Translations under genes and position numbers: made by a program
Source of the DNA: Propionimicrobium lymphophilum DSM 4903
GTDB taxonomy: Bacteria > Actinomycetota > Actinomycetes > Propionibacteriales > Propionibacteriaceae
Length of the DNA stretch: 64,000 bases
Direction of reading: 5' to 3'
Assembly (NCBI RefSeq): GCF_000423485.1
Contig: NZ_AUIB01000004.1
Location: 21,492 to 85,491, forward strand
Shown here: positions 36,196-45,699 of the stretch, one piece after another
Layout of the letters: each line of letters opens with the position of its first letter
Position numbering within the stretch: position 1 is the first letter of the stretch
Notes under the pieces: model-generated
Databases searched by the model: none
What the model was told of the DNA's origin: nothing
What the model saw: the letters and a program-made list of their open reading frames with translations, nothing else

Positions 36196-37185
36196 ATGGA
36201 TTTGCGGGGACGCAGTTTCCTAAAAGAAACGGACTTTTCGATCGAAGAATGGGCTCACCTTCTAGATGTCGCGGCCAAGTTGAAGGCCGATAAGAAGAAT
36301 GGGCGGGAATGTCAGCAGCTGGTCGGCAAGAATGTCGCACTGATCTTCGAGAAGACCTCCACCCGCACTCGTTGCGCGTTCGAGGTTGCAATTCACGACC
36401 AGGGCGGCCACTGCACCTATCTAGATTCGGTTGCCTCGCAGATCGGCCACAAGGAATCGATCACCGACACGGCACGGGTGCTTGGGCGCATGTTCGACGG
36501 CATCGAATACCGCGGCTTCGGGCAAGGGCGCGTCGAAACTTTGGCCGAAGCCGCTGGTGTGCCAGTGTTCAACGGCCTGACCGACGAATGGCACCCCACC
36601 CAGATGCTCGCTGACCAGCTCACCATGCTCGAACACACCGGCAGGGACTTGTCGGAGGTCTGCCTGGCATACCTGGGTGACGCCAGAAATAATGTCGCTA
36701 ATTCTCTGCTGGTTTCTGGCGCGATGATGGGTATGGACATTCGGCTACTGGCCCCCAAGATCCTGCAGCCGGCAGCCGACGTGCAGCGAACAGCCGCAGA
36801 AATAGCAGCTAAGTCGGGTGCGCGGATCACGATAACCGACGACATCGACGCGGTAGAGGGCGCGGACTTCGTCTACACCGACGTGTGGGTTTCCATGGGT
36901 GAGCCCGACGAAATCTGGACGCAGCGCGTCGACGAGCTGCTGCCCTACCAAATCAACCAGAAGCTGCTGAACAGAGCCGGCGAAAACGTGCGCGTTTTGC
37001 ACTGCCTGCCCGCATACCACGACTCCAACACAAAGATCGGGCGCAAAATCACCCAGCTAACCGGCATCACCGGTGGCCTGGAGATCACCCACGACGTCTT
37101 CGAGGCCCACCCGGAAATCTTCGATCAGGCCGAAAACCGGATGCACTCAATCAAGGCGGTTCTGGTGGAGATGCTGCGCGCCTAG
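36196..37185 (+). CDS. argF: Ornithine carbamoyltransferase
   Basis: Transfers carbamoyl phosphate to ornithine, giving citrulline; it works in arginine synthesis or, in reverse, in the arginine deiminase pathway. The 329-residue protein has the carbamoyl-phosphate loop [21 protein letters not shown], and the Cys/HCLP motif [10 protein letters not shown]. The length and SMGE segment are compatible with either ArgF or ArcB. No other arg or arc gene is nearby, so the direction is unresolved. Its stop overlaps the convergent pheA stop. Confidence 0.93.
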   Translation: MDLRGRSFLKETDFSIEEWAHLLDVAAKLKADKKNGRECQQLVGKNVALIFEKTSTRTRCAFEVAIHDQGGHCTYLDSVASQIGHKESITDTARVLGRMFDGIEYRGFGQGRVETLAEAAGVPVFNGLTDEWHPTQMLADQLTMLEHTGRDLSEVCLAYLGDARNNVANSLLVSGAMMGMDIRLLAPKILQPAADVQRTAAEIAAKSGARITITDDIDAVEGADFVYTDVWVSMGEPDEIWTQRVDELLPYQINQKLLNRAGENVRVLHCLPAYHDSNTKIGRKITQLTGITGGLEITHDVFEAHPEIFDQAENRMHSIKAVLVEMLRA

Positions 37186-38090
37186 ATCCGTCCGCCGATG
37201 GAACGCACCCAGTTCATCGCGTCGGTGTATTCGGGGTCGGTTCCGCCGCGCTGATTCATCGGTTCGACGCCATTCGCCCGTTCATAGCTGCCCAGGAAAA
37301 TCACGTCCTGGCAGATCCGCTTCAGGCCGATCAGGGTGTCGGCCAGGCGCAGATCCTCGATATGGCCCTCGGCGTCGATGCTGAAGCAGTAGTTACCCAA
37401 AGATGTCTTGGTGGGACGCGACTCGATGCGACACATATTGACCCCGCGCACGGCGAACTGCTGCAAAATGTTGAGCAGAGCGCCAGGTTCATCGCGGTGC
37501 ATGTAGGCCACCAGGGTGGTCTTGTCGTGGCCGGTGCGCGCCGGGGACTTCTGCCTCTTAGTAACCAAAACGAAACGGGTGGTGGCCGACGGGTTATCGG
37601 CGACGTCGCTGACTTGTGCTTCTAGCCCGTTTAGATCGCCGGCGATGGCCGAGCAGACGGTGGCGTCCACCTTGCCCTCGGCGACGAAGTTGGCGCCCTG
37701 AGCCGTGGACCCGACCCGCATGATCTCGGCCTCGGGGAAGTTCTCGTCAAGCCAGTTGCGCACCTGCGCAAGAGCGTGCGGATGGCTGGCGATCGTCTTA
37801 ATTTCGGACAGCTGCACACCCGGCCTTGTGCACAGGTTGAAGCGTATGTTCAGCACCGTCTCGCGGACGATCTGCAGCGGATTAGCCGGGTCACCGATGT
37901 CGTCAAGCGTTGCCGTCACGCCGCCCTCGACGGAATTCTCAATTGGCACCAAGGCGGCCTCGACAGAGCCATCTCGCACCGCCTCCAGCGCCAAACCGAC
38001 GCTGGCGTACGGCCTCATGTCGTCACCGGAAACTAGCTGCAGCAACGCCTGATGAGTGAAAGTTCCTTCGGGGCCAAGGTATCCAAGCAT
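37182..38090 (-). CDS. pheA: Prephenate dehydratase PheA
   Basis: Decarboxylates and dehydrates prephenate to phenylpyruvate for phenylalanine synthesis. The 302-residue monofunctional enzyme has the catalytic TTRF region ([14 protein letters not shown]) and a C-terminal ACT domain ([24 protein letters not shown] motif) that normally binds phenylalanine for feedback inhibition. The start ATG follows TAGTCT-N7, a leaderless layout. Its 3' end overlaps argF by 4 bp. Confidence 0.94.
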   Translation of the reverse strand: MLGYLGPEGTFTHQALLQLVSGDDMRPYASVGLALEAVRDGSVEAALVPIENSVEGGVTATLDDIGDPANPLQIVRETVLNIRFNLCTRPGVQLSEIKTIASHPHALAQVRNWLDENFPEAEIMRVGSTAQGANFVAEGKVDATVCSAIAGDLNGLEAQVSDVADNPSATTRFVLVTKRQKSPARTGHDKTTLVAYMHRDEPGALLNILQQFAVRGVNMCRIESRPTKTSLGNYCFSIDAEGHIEDLRLADTLIGLKRICQDVIFLGSYERANGVEPMNQRGGTDPEYTDAMNWVRSIGGRI

Positions 38091-38097
38091 GGGAACT

Positions 38098-38103
38098 AGA
38101 CTA
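38098..38103 (-). promoter_or_regulatory. -10 element of leaderless pheA promoter
   Basis: TAGTCT, 7 nt, ATG on the minus strand. It abuts the gltA downstream hairpin. Confidence 0.5.
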
Positions 38104-38104
38104 A

Positions 38105-38121
38105 CCCGGCCATCGGCCGGG
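38105..38121 (-). terminator. Possible gltA terminator hairpin
   Basis: Perfect palindrome CCCGGCC-ATC-GGCCGGG just after the gltA stop. It is followed by only a short T-rich stretch. Confidence 0.5.
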
Positions 38122-38131
38122 CCAACTATTT

Positions 38132-39424
38132 CTACCCGCGCTTGTTGCGCTGCACCCAGTGATTCTGCGGCTTGCCGATGTAGAGCTGACGCGGGCGGTA
38201 GATGCGCTGGGAGGTGTTGTCGTTGATTTCCTTCCAGTTGGCGATCCAGCCGGGCATGCGCCCGATCGCGAACATGACGGTGAACATGTTCAGCGGGATA
38301 CCGACTGCGCGCAGGATGATGCCCGAGTAGAAGTCCACGTTCGGGTACAGGCTACGCTCGATGAAGTAGTCGTCGGCCAGCGCCTCGGCGGCGACCTCCT
38401 CGGCCAGCTCCAGCAGCGGATCGCTGCTTTCCATCGTGTTCAGCAGCTTGCCGGCGGCCTTGCGCAGGATTTTCGCGCGCGGATCCATGTTTTTGTAGAC
38501 GCGGTGGCCGAAGCCCATCAGGCGGCTACCGTTCTCGCGCTTCTTAACCTCTTCGAGGAACTGCTTCGGCGTGATGTGTTCGCGAAGCATCCGCTGCAGC
38601 ATCTGCACCACGGCGACGTTGGCGCCACCGTGACGCTGACCCCAGAGGGCCACGACGCCCGCAGAACAAGCCGCGTACATGTTCGCCTGGCCGGATGCCA
38701 CCATGCGCACTGTGGACGTGGAACAGTTCTGCTCGTGGTCTGCGTGTAGTACCAGGAACTGGTTGATTGCCTGGCTCACCTCGGGCAGTGGCTCGTAGAG
38801 ATCGTAGGTCTTCGAGAACATCATGTGCAGGAAGTTATCGACGTACTTCAGCGAGTCCTTAGGCTGAATGATCGGCTCGCCGCGGCTCGACTTGTATGCG
38901 GCGGCCGCGATCGTGCGAACCTTGGAAATCAGGCGGGCGGCATAGTCAATCAAGGCTTCCTCGTCGCCGTGGACGATCAACGGACGCTCGTGCATCGAAA
39001 GCGAGTTGATCATCGCCGACATGATCGCCATCGGGTTCGAGTTAGCCGGGAAGGCGTCGAAATGCTTCAACATCGCCGTAGGCAGCGCAGAGTATTTCGT
39101 GAGCAGCGAACGGAAATGTTCGCGCTGCTCGGTGTTGGGCAGCTCGCCGAAAATCAGCAGCCAGGCGGTCTCGACGAAGCTGGCGCGCTCGGCAAGCTCC
39201 TCGATCGGGATGCCGCGGTAACGAAGCGTGCCTTCCTCACCGTCGATGAAAGTGATCTTTGATTTGCAGGAGCCGGTATTTGCGTAGCCGTCGTCAAGCG
39301 TGATGCAGCCAGTCTTTGCACGCAGCTGGCTGATGTCGATGGCCTTCTCGCCCTCGGTCCCCACAACTATTGGGAGCTCGTAGGTGGTACCGTCGATCTC
39401 TATCTTTGCGGTATTAGCGCTCAT
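38132..39424 (-). CDS. gltA: Citrate synthase GltA
   Basis: Condenses oxaloacetate and acetyl-CoA at the entry to the TCA cycle. It is a 430-residue type II enzyme. Active-site histidines lie in LHADHEQNCSTST and GFGHRVYKNMDPRAK; the catalytic Asp is in PNVDFYSGI. The ATG at 39424 has AGGAG 5 nt upstream, so a longer frame is rejected. A 197-bp divergent region separates it from the EcsC-family gene. Confidence 0.95.
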   Translation of the reverse strand: MSANTAKIEIDGTTYELPIVVGTEGEKAIDISQLRAKTGCITLDDGYANTGSCKSKITFIDGEEGTLRYRGIPIEELAERASFVETAWLLIFGELPNTEQREHFRSLLTKYSALPTAMLKHFDAFPANSNPMAIMSAMINSLSMHERPLIVHGDEEALIDYAARLISKVRTIAAAAYKSSRGEPIIQPKDSLKYVDNFLHMMFSKTYDLYEPLPEVSQAINQFLVLHADHEQNCSTSTVRMVASGQANMYAACSAGVVALWGQRHGGANVAVVQMLQRMLREHITPKQFLEEVKKRENGSRLMGFGHRVYKNMDPRAKILRKAAGKLLNTMESSDPLLELAEEVAAEALADDYFIERSLYPNVDFYSGIILRAVGIPLNMFTVMFAIGRMPGWIANWKEINDNTSQRIYRPRQLYIGKPQNHWVQRNKRG

Positions 39425-39621
39425 CTGTACTCCTATTCGTCTAGGCAATTGTAGGCAATATGAATGCACTGATGAGCACCCGCCCAAATGCGTGCGCGTT
39501 AATCTTGAATGAAGGGGCTAGCCGTGCACACAACAGAGCGGCTAATTGGTCACATAACGGAAGTTTTTGACGCCCAACGGCGTTAAAGCTGCAGAGGCCA
39601 TGAAAGTTTAGGAGGCCGACA

Positions 39622-40314
39622 ATGTCCAGATCCGCAAGCGAAATTGGAAAATCTATCATCGCCGTGCTGCCCAGCGCCGCCCCGAACTCTGTGGGAAAAA
39701 TGTTCCATTGGCTAATCGACCAGGCCATAAACGGAAACAAAGTACTGCCCGGCGCTAAAAAAACGGCCGGGCATCACCTGCGCAAACGACGCGGCGACGT
39801 CGAGAAGGCAATCGACAGGCTGGTTAACCTGCACGTCTCGCTTGCTGGGACGCAGGGTTTCGTGACGAGTCTTGGCGGTGCGGTGGCTAGCGTCGTCGGA
39901 ATGCCGGCTGGAATGGTCGCAATTTCCATAATTCAGGGACGAATGGTGGGCGCAATCGCGCACCTGCGCGGCTACGACATCGAATCGGGCCAGGTGCAGC
40001 AGGCCATCATGATGTCTCTGCTGGGCGAAAAGATCGTCAACGAGCTGGTGGCTTCCGGGGATCTTCCCGGTTCGCCGCTCGTCATCGCGACGGCCCCCGT
40101 TTTGGACGACGAACTGTCTGAATCCATTTCGCGCAGGGTCGCCACCTCGCTGCTCAGCCAATCCGGCGGCAAGCAGATGGCCAGCATGGCCGGCAAGAGG
40201 GTGCCGATCGTGGGCGGCGGCATCGGCCTGGTGACGGATTCATACAACACGCTCGCGATCAGCCGCTACGCACGCGCACAATTCGTCAGCAGGCGTCCCG
40301 CGCTCGACGATTAA
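39622..40314 (+). CDS. EcsC-family protein
   Basis: A 230-residue protein with the EcsC (PF12787) pattern: a helical start, then the glycine-rich hydrophobic segment VTSLGGAVASVVGMPAGMVA, IQGRMVGAIAHLRGYD and VPIVGGGIGLVTDSYNT. The function of the family is unknown. A strong AGGAGG site lies 6 nt before the ATG. It converges on dnaN across a short bidirectional terminator. Confidence 0.78.
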   Translation: MSRSASEIGKSIIAVLPSAAPNSVGKMFHWLIDQAINGNKVLPGAKKTAGHHLRKRRGDVEKAIDRLVNLHVSLAGTQGFVTSLGGAVASVVGMPAGMVAISIIQGRMVGAIAHLRGYDIESGQVQQAIMMSLLGEKIVNELVASGDLPGSPLVIATAPVLDDELSESISRRVATSLLSQSGGKQMASMAGKRVPIVGGGIGLVTDSYNTLAISRYARAQFVSRRPALDD

Positions 40315-40327
40315 GCCAACTAAGCAA

Positions 40328-40358
40328 AAATGCCCGAGATTATCTCGGGCATTTTTTA
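40328..40358. terminator. Bidirectional terminator between the EcsC gene and dnaN
   Basis: AAAAATGCCCGAGA / TCTCGGGCATTTTTT stem with A and T runs on either side. Confidence 0.9.
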
Positions 40359-40371
40359 TGTCTTGAATTCT

Positions 40372-41535
40372 TTAATTCGGCAATCTCATCAGCATGATGA
40401 CGTGCTTGTAATCGGGCTCCGGTGTGCCGTCGAGCGACTCGAGGCCCTGAACAAGACACGGCTTGCCGGCCGCGGTGAATGCGAAGTAGACGTACGGCGT
40501 GGTCAGCACCGAAAGCGCATCCTGCAGGTAGTGCGGGTTGAAGCCGGCCGCGGACAGGCTCAGCTCGCCACCGATCATGTTCTCGACGACGGCCTCCACG
40601 GCTTCTGAACCGCGAGCCTGGTCGCCAGTCGCGGCCTCCAGCGCGATCTGGTCGTCGGCAATCAGCATCCGCAATGGAGTGTTGCGCTCGGCCACCAGCG
40701 AGACGCGTTTAACCGCCGAAATCAGGTCGGAAGTCTTCGCCTTAACCGTCACCTTCGGGGTGATGTCCATCAGGTGACGAACCTTCGGGAACTCACCGCC
40801 CAGCAGACGGGTGGTGAGCTCACGCTTGCAGCCGGAACTTTCGCCGGTCAGACCAATGATTCCGTCGCCGGTGCCCTCGCTGTGGGAGATAGCCACGGAA
40901 ACCTGTTCACCGCCGGTCAGGGAACGCGAAACCTCGCTCAGCACCCTGGCCGGAACCAACGCAGACCCCTCGATCTGAGTCTTCGACGGGTTCCAGGTCA
41001 TTTCCTTTAGCGCCATGCGGTAGCGGTCGGTGGCCAGCATGGAAAGCTTGTCGTCCTCGATCTCGATACGCACGCCCGTGAACACCGGCAGCAGCTCGTC
41101 GCGACCCGCGGCGACCGCAACCTGGTTGATGGCCTGGGAGAACTTGCTGGACTCTACAGCGCCGCTGGCCGAAGGCATCTCGGGAAGCGACGGATAATCC
41201 TCCACCGGAAGCATCTGCAGCGTGAAACGCGCAGAGCCACAAACCAGCTGAACGGTGGATTCGTCGCTGGAAATCTCCACCGGCTTCTTCGGCAGGCTGT
41301 GAGAAATATCGGCCAGCAGCTTACCGCTGACCAACACTAGCCCCTCATCGATGACCTCAGCCGGGACGGAAACCTTAGCGCTGGTCTCGTAATCGAAGCA
41401 GCTCATTTCGACGCCGTCAGCGTCCGCCTTGATCAGCAGACCCGCCAGAATCGGAACGGACGGGCGGCTGGGAAGACTGCGCGCTGCCCAAGCTACGGCT
41501 TCGGCCATCGCGTCGCTTTCGATGCGAATTTTCAT
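40372..41535 (-). CDS. dnaN: DNA polymerase III beta subunit (sliding clamp) DnaN
   Basis: The ring-shaped processivity clamp, 387 residues in three repeats of the clamp fold. MKIRIESDAMAEAVAWAARS opens domain 1, the middle domain includes ESSKFSQAINQVAVAAGRDE, and the C-terminus ends with PDYKHVIMLMRLPN, close to the MPMRL motif. GGGAGAA precedes the ATG. It usually follows dnaA; here the DnaA-box region is upstream but alr, not dnaA, lies beyond it. Confidence 0.95.
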   Translation of the reverse strand: MKIRIESDAMAEAVAWAARSLPSRPSVPILAGLLIKADADGVEMSCFDYETSAKVSVPAEVIDEGLVLVSGKLLADISHSLPKKPVEISSDESTVQLVCGSARFTLQMLPVEDYPSLPEMPSASGAVESSKFSQAINQVAVAAGRDELLPVFTGVRIEIEDDKLSMLATDRYRMALKEMTWNPSKTQIEGSALVPARVLSEVSRSLTGGEQVSVAISHSEGTGDGIIGLTGESSGCKRELTTRLLGGEFPKVRHLMDITPKVTVKAKTSDLISAVKRVSLVAERNTPLRMLIADDQIALEAATGDQARGSEAVEAVVENMIGGELSLSAAGFNPHYLQDALSVLTTPYVYFAFTAAGKPCLVQGLESLDGTPEPDYKHVIMLMRLPN

Positions 41536-41559
41536 CAGTTCTCCCTCGCTTCATTTAAA

Positions 41560-42045
41560 AACTGGTTAGACATAACGCCTATCACTACGAGCATACCCGC
41601 TTGATCTCAGCTCTTCACCTAACAGCATTGAGTTGATCTTGAGGGTCTTGCTTTGTTGATTTAAAGAATTCTATTTGGTCCGGTTACGGCCATTTTCCAG
41701 ATTTCCACACCGGTTACTTTTATTAACTAAGAGATTTATAAATCTAGTAGTAGTAATAACTTCTGTGAATTAGTGGATAACCACCCATAAAACCTAGTCA
41801 ACTGTGTTTTTATACTTGTTATTCGCAGTGTTAATAACCTGTGGAAAACTTCTGGTGAATGTGGATACCGAAAACTCTTAACAGCTGTACACAAGCTACG
41901 CACAGGAAAGTAACAAGGTTTTCACACCCGCTGTGGACGTATTTCGTGACCAAACAATTATCTCAATCCACAGAGCAAACCAACAAGTCGATTTTGAGCG
42001 TGGAAAAACGTCACCAGCTTGTGGATAACTCTGTGGAATTTAGCC
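41560..42045. other. Probable chromosomal replication origin (oriC)
   Basis: A 562-bp intergenic region without a gene between dnaN and alr. An AT-rich stretch (about 41640-41830, e.g. AAGAGATTTATAAATCTAG) adjoins a group of DnaA-box-like nonamers. One is perfect, TGTGGATAA (42020-42028). The near matches are AGTGGATAA (41772), TGTGGAAAA (41840), TGTGGATAC (41860), TGTGGACGT (41932), CAATCCACA (41964), and TGTGGAATT (42032). The position beside dnaN and the change in gene-strand bias across this point both support an origin. dnaA itself is not in the window. Confidence 0.65.
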
Positions 42046-42085
42046 CCAGAGAGCAATTCTGAAGCCCTTTGTCACCCACAAGTGC

Positions 42086-42091
42086 CATTAT
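42086..42091 (+). promoter_or_regulatory. -10 element of leaderless alr promoter
   Basis: CATTAT, 6 nt, ATG. Confidence 0.45.
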
Positions 42092-42097
42092 GGTTTC

Positions 42098-43219
42098 ATG
42101 CTTTATGCCACGCACGCCATCATCGACCTGCAGCAGCTGGGGGCTAATGTCTCCGCCGTGCGGTCAAAAATAGGTGACCGTGCGCTGCTTGTGCCCGTCA
42201 AAGCTAACGGTTACGGTCACGGAGCCATCGAGGTTTCGCGTTACCTGCAAGATAACCGGTTGGCTAATCACTTAGCCGTCGCGAACACGCCCGAGGCGCT
42301 GGAATTGCGCGAGGCGGGCATCACGCTGCCGATACTTAGGCTTTCCCCGGCGTTCCCCGAAGAACTATCGGCATTGTCCGACGCCAACGTGTCCATCACT
42401 ATCGTCGACGAAGACGGCGTACGCCAGGCAGCCGAAGTCGGGTTCCGAGCCCCTGTACACATCGCCCTCGACACAGGTATGCACCGAATCGGAGTCGATC
42501 CGTCCGGCGCCCTCGATCTCGCGACGAAAGCGCAGCAGGCCGGCCTCAATGTTGAAGGCCTGTTCACTCACCTGCCCGTATCCGACGTCGAAGACGGGCG
42601 GGAATTCACCGTCGCCCAACTCAAAGCGTTCAACTCCGCAGCGACCCTAATCCAGCAGAATCGCCAGGACGCAGGTCTGCCGCCAATCAAATACGTGCAC
42701 GCGGCGAATTCCGGTGCTGTCCTCGGCCACGACCTGAGCGGCATTAACATGGTGCGTCCCGGAATAATCATCTACGGCTACTATCCCGATCCTGCCAGCG
42801 GCAAGAACCTTGACATCAAACCCGTCCTGACCTGGAAGACGAAAGTTTCCGCGCTCCGCAAAATCGGGCCCGGTGAGACTGTCGGCTATGGACGCACCTG
42901 GCGCGCAGATACCGACCGCTGGATCGCCACAGTCCCCGTCGGTTACGCCGATGGCTATTCCAGGCTGCTCAGTAACCATGGCAGGATGCTTTCGGGCGGG
43001 GTTTCGTATCCCATCGCCGGACGGGTCTGCATGGACCAAACCATGCTCGATCTCGGAGATTGTGAAAATTCTCCGCTCAAAGTTGGCGACGAGGTGACCC
43101 TCCTCGGCCGCGATGGCGACGAACAGATCACCGCCGACGAACTCGCCGACGAAATGGGCACCATCAACTACGAGGTTCTCTGCCTAATCGCCAAGCGAGT
43201 CCCCCGGGTCTACAAATAG
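42098..43219 (+). CDS. alr: Alanine racemase Alr
   Basis: PLP enzyme that makes D-alanine for peptidoglycan. The 373-residue protein has the PLP lysine in VPVKANGYGHG, the barrel sequence ALDTGMHRIGVD, and the C-terminal catalytic tyrosine region VPVGYADGYSR with RVCMDQTMLDLG. There is no Shine-Dalgarno; CATTAT ends 6 nt before the ATG. It lies directly next to the DnaA-box region, an unusual neighbour for an origin. Confidence 0.94.
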   Translation: MLYATHAIIDLQQLGANVSAVRSKIGDRALLVPVKANGYGHGAIEVSRYLQDNRLANHLAVANTPEALELREAGITLPILRLSPAFPEELSALSDANVSITIVDEDGVRQAAEVGFRAPVHIALDTGMHRIGVDPSGALDLATKAQQAGLNVEGLFTHLPVSDVEDGREFTVAQLKAFNSAATLIQQNRQDAGLPPIKYVHAANSGAVLGHDLSGINMVRPGIIIYGYYPDPASGKNLDIKPVLTWKTKVSALRKIGPGETVGYGRTWRADTDRWIATVPVGYADGYSRLLSNHGRMLSGGVSYPIAGRVCMDQTMLDLGDCENSPLKVGDEVTLLGRDGDEQITADELADEMGTINYEVLCLIAKRVPRVYK

Positions 43220-43307
43220 GGTCATTACCCATCCTTGAGGCCTCTAGCTACCGCTTCGCGTGACGCGGGGGCCTGGGTGCCTTCCTCTGGTGGCTTTTCT
43301 TGGTGCT

Positions 43308-43622
43308 CTTGATTGGTGGTTAGTTTGGACATTCCTGGTTGGCGGTTGCCTGGTTGCTTTTGACGGTTGTGGGATTCGGGTCTTTGCGTCACTGGCTACG
43401 TGTCTCCGCTCCTCATCCAAGCGCTTTGGCGCTTGGATATCGTCGCTTTCGCCACGCCTTGATGTTTCTTCAAAGACCCGAACTCCCACAACCTCATGCC
43501 TTTAGGTGGTCATACGAATTATTGCGTCAAAAAAGGCTCGTCTACGAGCCAAATCTGCCGCAATAATGTCGCGACCACTTAATAAGCAAGGCTGGTTACC
43601 AACTGATAGAGCTAGGTTGGCG
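43308..43622 (+). repeat. Structured intergenic repeat, copy 5 (3'-truncated)
   Basis: A leader of GGTGCTCTTGATTGGTGG type (43308-43365) resembles copy 2. Module A (43366-43495) has tip ATCCAAGCGC-TTTG-GCGCTTGGAT. Module B (43496-43590) is complete. Module C is cut to a remnant (AGCTAGGTTGGCG). It lies between the convergent alr and bluB-cobT genes; the 43220-43646 gap holds nothing else. Confidence 0.87.
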
Positions 43623-43646
43623 TCCACGTAAAGGTAGCCAACTGGG

Positions 43647-45428
43647 CTAGCAGGTTGGCGTCCACCGGGCGGCGGCCTCACGAACGCGCATCCCCGTCAG
43701 AAGCATTTGGGCTCCGTAGCAGGCACCGACGCCTTCGCCCGCGCGCATCCGCAGCTCGAGGAGTGGTTCGAGGCCGAGCTCGTCGAGAACTTTCTGGTGG
43801 GCGTGTTCGCGACTGACGTGGGACGCGATCAGCCAGCCTTGCACTCCGGCGCTGATCTGGACGGCAGCCAGCGCGGCGACGCTCGTCGCGAGGCCATCTA
43901 AAACTATGACGCTGCCGGCCTTGGCTGCGCCTAAGACGACGCCCGTCAGCACGGCGAATTCCGGGCCACCGACGGCGGCGAGAGCCTCGATCGGGTCGCG
44001 CAGGTCGCGTCCCTGAAGGCGCTCGAATGCGCCTGTCAGAACCTTGATTTTGCGTTCAACCATCGAGGAGTCGCTGCTGGCACCCAGGCCGACGGCATCC
44101 TCGGGGCTCAGGCCGGCGAGCGCGCACGCCAGCGCGGAGGCCACGGTGGTGTTTCCGATTCCGATTTCGCCCAGGCATACCAGGCCATCGCCGGATAGCT
44201 TCTCGCCCAGCTCGATGCCGCGCTCTACCAGCAATTTAGTTTGTTCGAGGCTCATTGCGTCAGTGGTGACGATGTCGCCGCGCTGGCCGGGCAGCCGCAG
44301 GTCTATTGCGCCCTCGATAGGCCCCTCGTTCACGCCTGCGTCTACTGTCACCGAGGTCAAGCCGATAGTTTTTGCGGTGGCTGCACCCAGCGAAGAGCCG
44401 GCCGCCGAAGCACGCATAACCTCGTATGTGACGGATGAATCGAACGCTGAAATCCTGTGCGAGGTGATCGGGTGATCTGCGCCAACGATGACCAGCGTGC
44501 CGGAATCAACCTTGTCCATCGCGGCACCCAGCCTGTCGAGCGCCTGGTCGAGCTTGCCCAATGATCCCGGAGGCGTCAACAGCTGATCGGCCTCGTCGCG
44601 GGCACCGACCACGTCCAACCTGCCGGGCGCGCTGACCTGCATGTTCGCGTACTTTTCGGCCAGATCCTCGCGTAGCCCAGAAACGGGTGCGGACGGCTCG
44701 TCGGACTGTGGCCAACGGTTTCTCAGCACGACTTCTTCCAGCGGCAGGCGTTTCGACCATCCGCGGCGCTCCAAGCCGGGCGACGGCGGGCGCTCGTCCG
44801 GCCAGCCCAGGCACATCCAACCTAGCGTCTCCACGCCCTCGGGTAGCCCGAGCATTTCGGCTAACTCTGCCGGGTCGAACAGCGTCACCCAGCCCATGCC
44901 AAGCCCGCGCGCCCGGGCGGCAAGCCACATGTTCTCGATCGCGGCCGCGCAGCTCCACATGTCCGCGTCGGTGAAAGTGTTCCTTCCTAGCACTCCCGAT
45001 GATGGGGTTCGCCTATCGCATGCCACCACAATTCCAAGCGGGGCCTCGCGAATGCCCTCCAGTTGAAGGTCCAGCAGTCGCGCCGCGCGGTCTTGAGTCA
45101 GCAGCTTCGCCTGACGTAGCCTCTCGCGGTCTGCCATCACTGCTGCCCGGTCGCGGATGTCTTGGTCGCTGACCACAATGAAGCGCCAGGGTTGCGAATG
45201 TCCAACCGAAGGGCCCCTATGCCCCGCAGTCAAAACCTGTTCGACCTGTTCCTGCGGCACCTCGTCGGCGCGATACCTTCTGATATCTCGCCTTGCAGAA
45301 ATAACCTCATCCAGAGCGGCGGTAACTGCCTCACCCATGCTCCACGCTTCCGGATCCTGCTGGCGGTCTACATGGCTCGTCGCGTCGCCGATGTTCGGCA
45401 CCGGACGTTCGTACTTATCATTGCTCAT
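43647..45428 (-). CDS. BluB-CobT fusion: DMB synthase plus NaMN:DMB phosphoribosyltransferase
   Basis: A 593-residue bifunctional protein for the cobalamin lower ligand. Residues about 30-235 are a BluB-type flavin nitroreductase fold (SARRDIRRYRADEVPQEQVE, HRGPSVGHSQPWRF, ARGLGMGWVTLFDPAEL), which turns reduced FMN into 5,6-dimethylbenzimidazole. Residues about 250-593 are CobT (PPGSLGKLDQALDRLGA, GEIGIGNTTVASAL, with the catalytic Glu region RMRAGEGVGACYG), which makes alpha-ribazole phosphate. The fusion would channel DMB. The start ATG follows TAGTCT-N6. No other cob genes are in the window, but the B12-riboswitch transporter at 5-10 kb is functionally linked. Confidence 0.92.
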   Translation of the reverse strand: MSNDKYERPVPNIGDATSHVDRQQDPEAWSMGEAVTAALDEVISARRDIRRYRADEVPQEQVEQVLTAGHRGPSVGHSQPWRFIVVSDQDIRDRAAVMADRERLRQAKLLTQDRAARLLDLQLEGIREAPLGIVVACDRRTPSSGVLGRNTFTDADMWSCAAAIENMWLAARARGLGMGWVTLFDPAELAEMLGLPEGVETLGWMCLGWPDERPPSPGLERRGWSKRLPLEEVVLRNRWPQSDEPSAPVSGLREDLAEKYANMQVSAPGRLDVVGARDEADQLLTPPGSLGKLDQALDRLGAAMDKVDSGTLVIVGADHPITSHRISAFDSSVTYEVMRASAAGSSLGAATAKTIGLTSVTVDAGVNEGPIEGAIDLRLPGQRGDIVTTDAMSLEQTKLLVERGIELGEKLSGDGLVCLGEIGIGNTTVASALACALAGLSPEDAVGLGASSDSSMVERKIKVLTGAFERLQGRDLRDPIEALAAVGGPEFAVLTGVVLGAAKAGSVIVLDGLATSVAALAAVQISAGVQGWLIASHVSREHAHQKVLDELGLEPLLELRMRAGEGVGACYGAQMLLTGMRVREAAARWTPTC

Positions 45429-45434
45429 GGCTAA

Positions 45435-45440
45435 AGACTA
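45435..45440 (-). promoter_or_regulatory. -10 element of leaderless bluB-cobT promoter
   Basis: TAGTCT, 6 nt, ATG on the minus strand. No riboswitch is visible upstream of this gene. Confidence 0.55.
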
Positions 45441-45558
45441 TCTTCACCCATTTTTGATTTTTCCGGCACTCCATTGGAGCTGGTTGATCTTTTAGCTTCT
45501 GGTCGATTTCTGACCTGGCAGCTCCCTCTTGTGGCTGGTTTGTACGTCGACGGGATTA

Positions 45559-45659
45559 GCGTTGAGGAAATTGTTCGATGTCGATCGTTTTGGTTCCCGC
45601 TAAATCTTTACGAATCAGCGTGGAAGAAATTGTTCGACGTCGAACTTTTTCCTCCTCGT
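45559..45659. repeat. Tandem pair of small A/T-armed hairpins (left of repeat copy 6)
   Basis: Hairpin g (45559-45600; core TCGATGTCGA) and hairpin h (45619-45659; core TCGACGTCGA) follow the same design and spacing as the three other pairs. This is the only pair not adjacent to a gene end. Confidence 0.6.
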
Positions 45660-45699
45660 TTTTTGCACTTGGGCCCGGGTGGCCACTTTTCAGGTTGAG

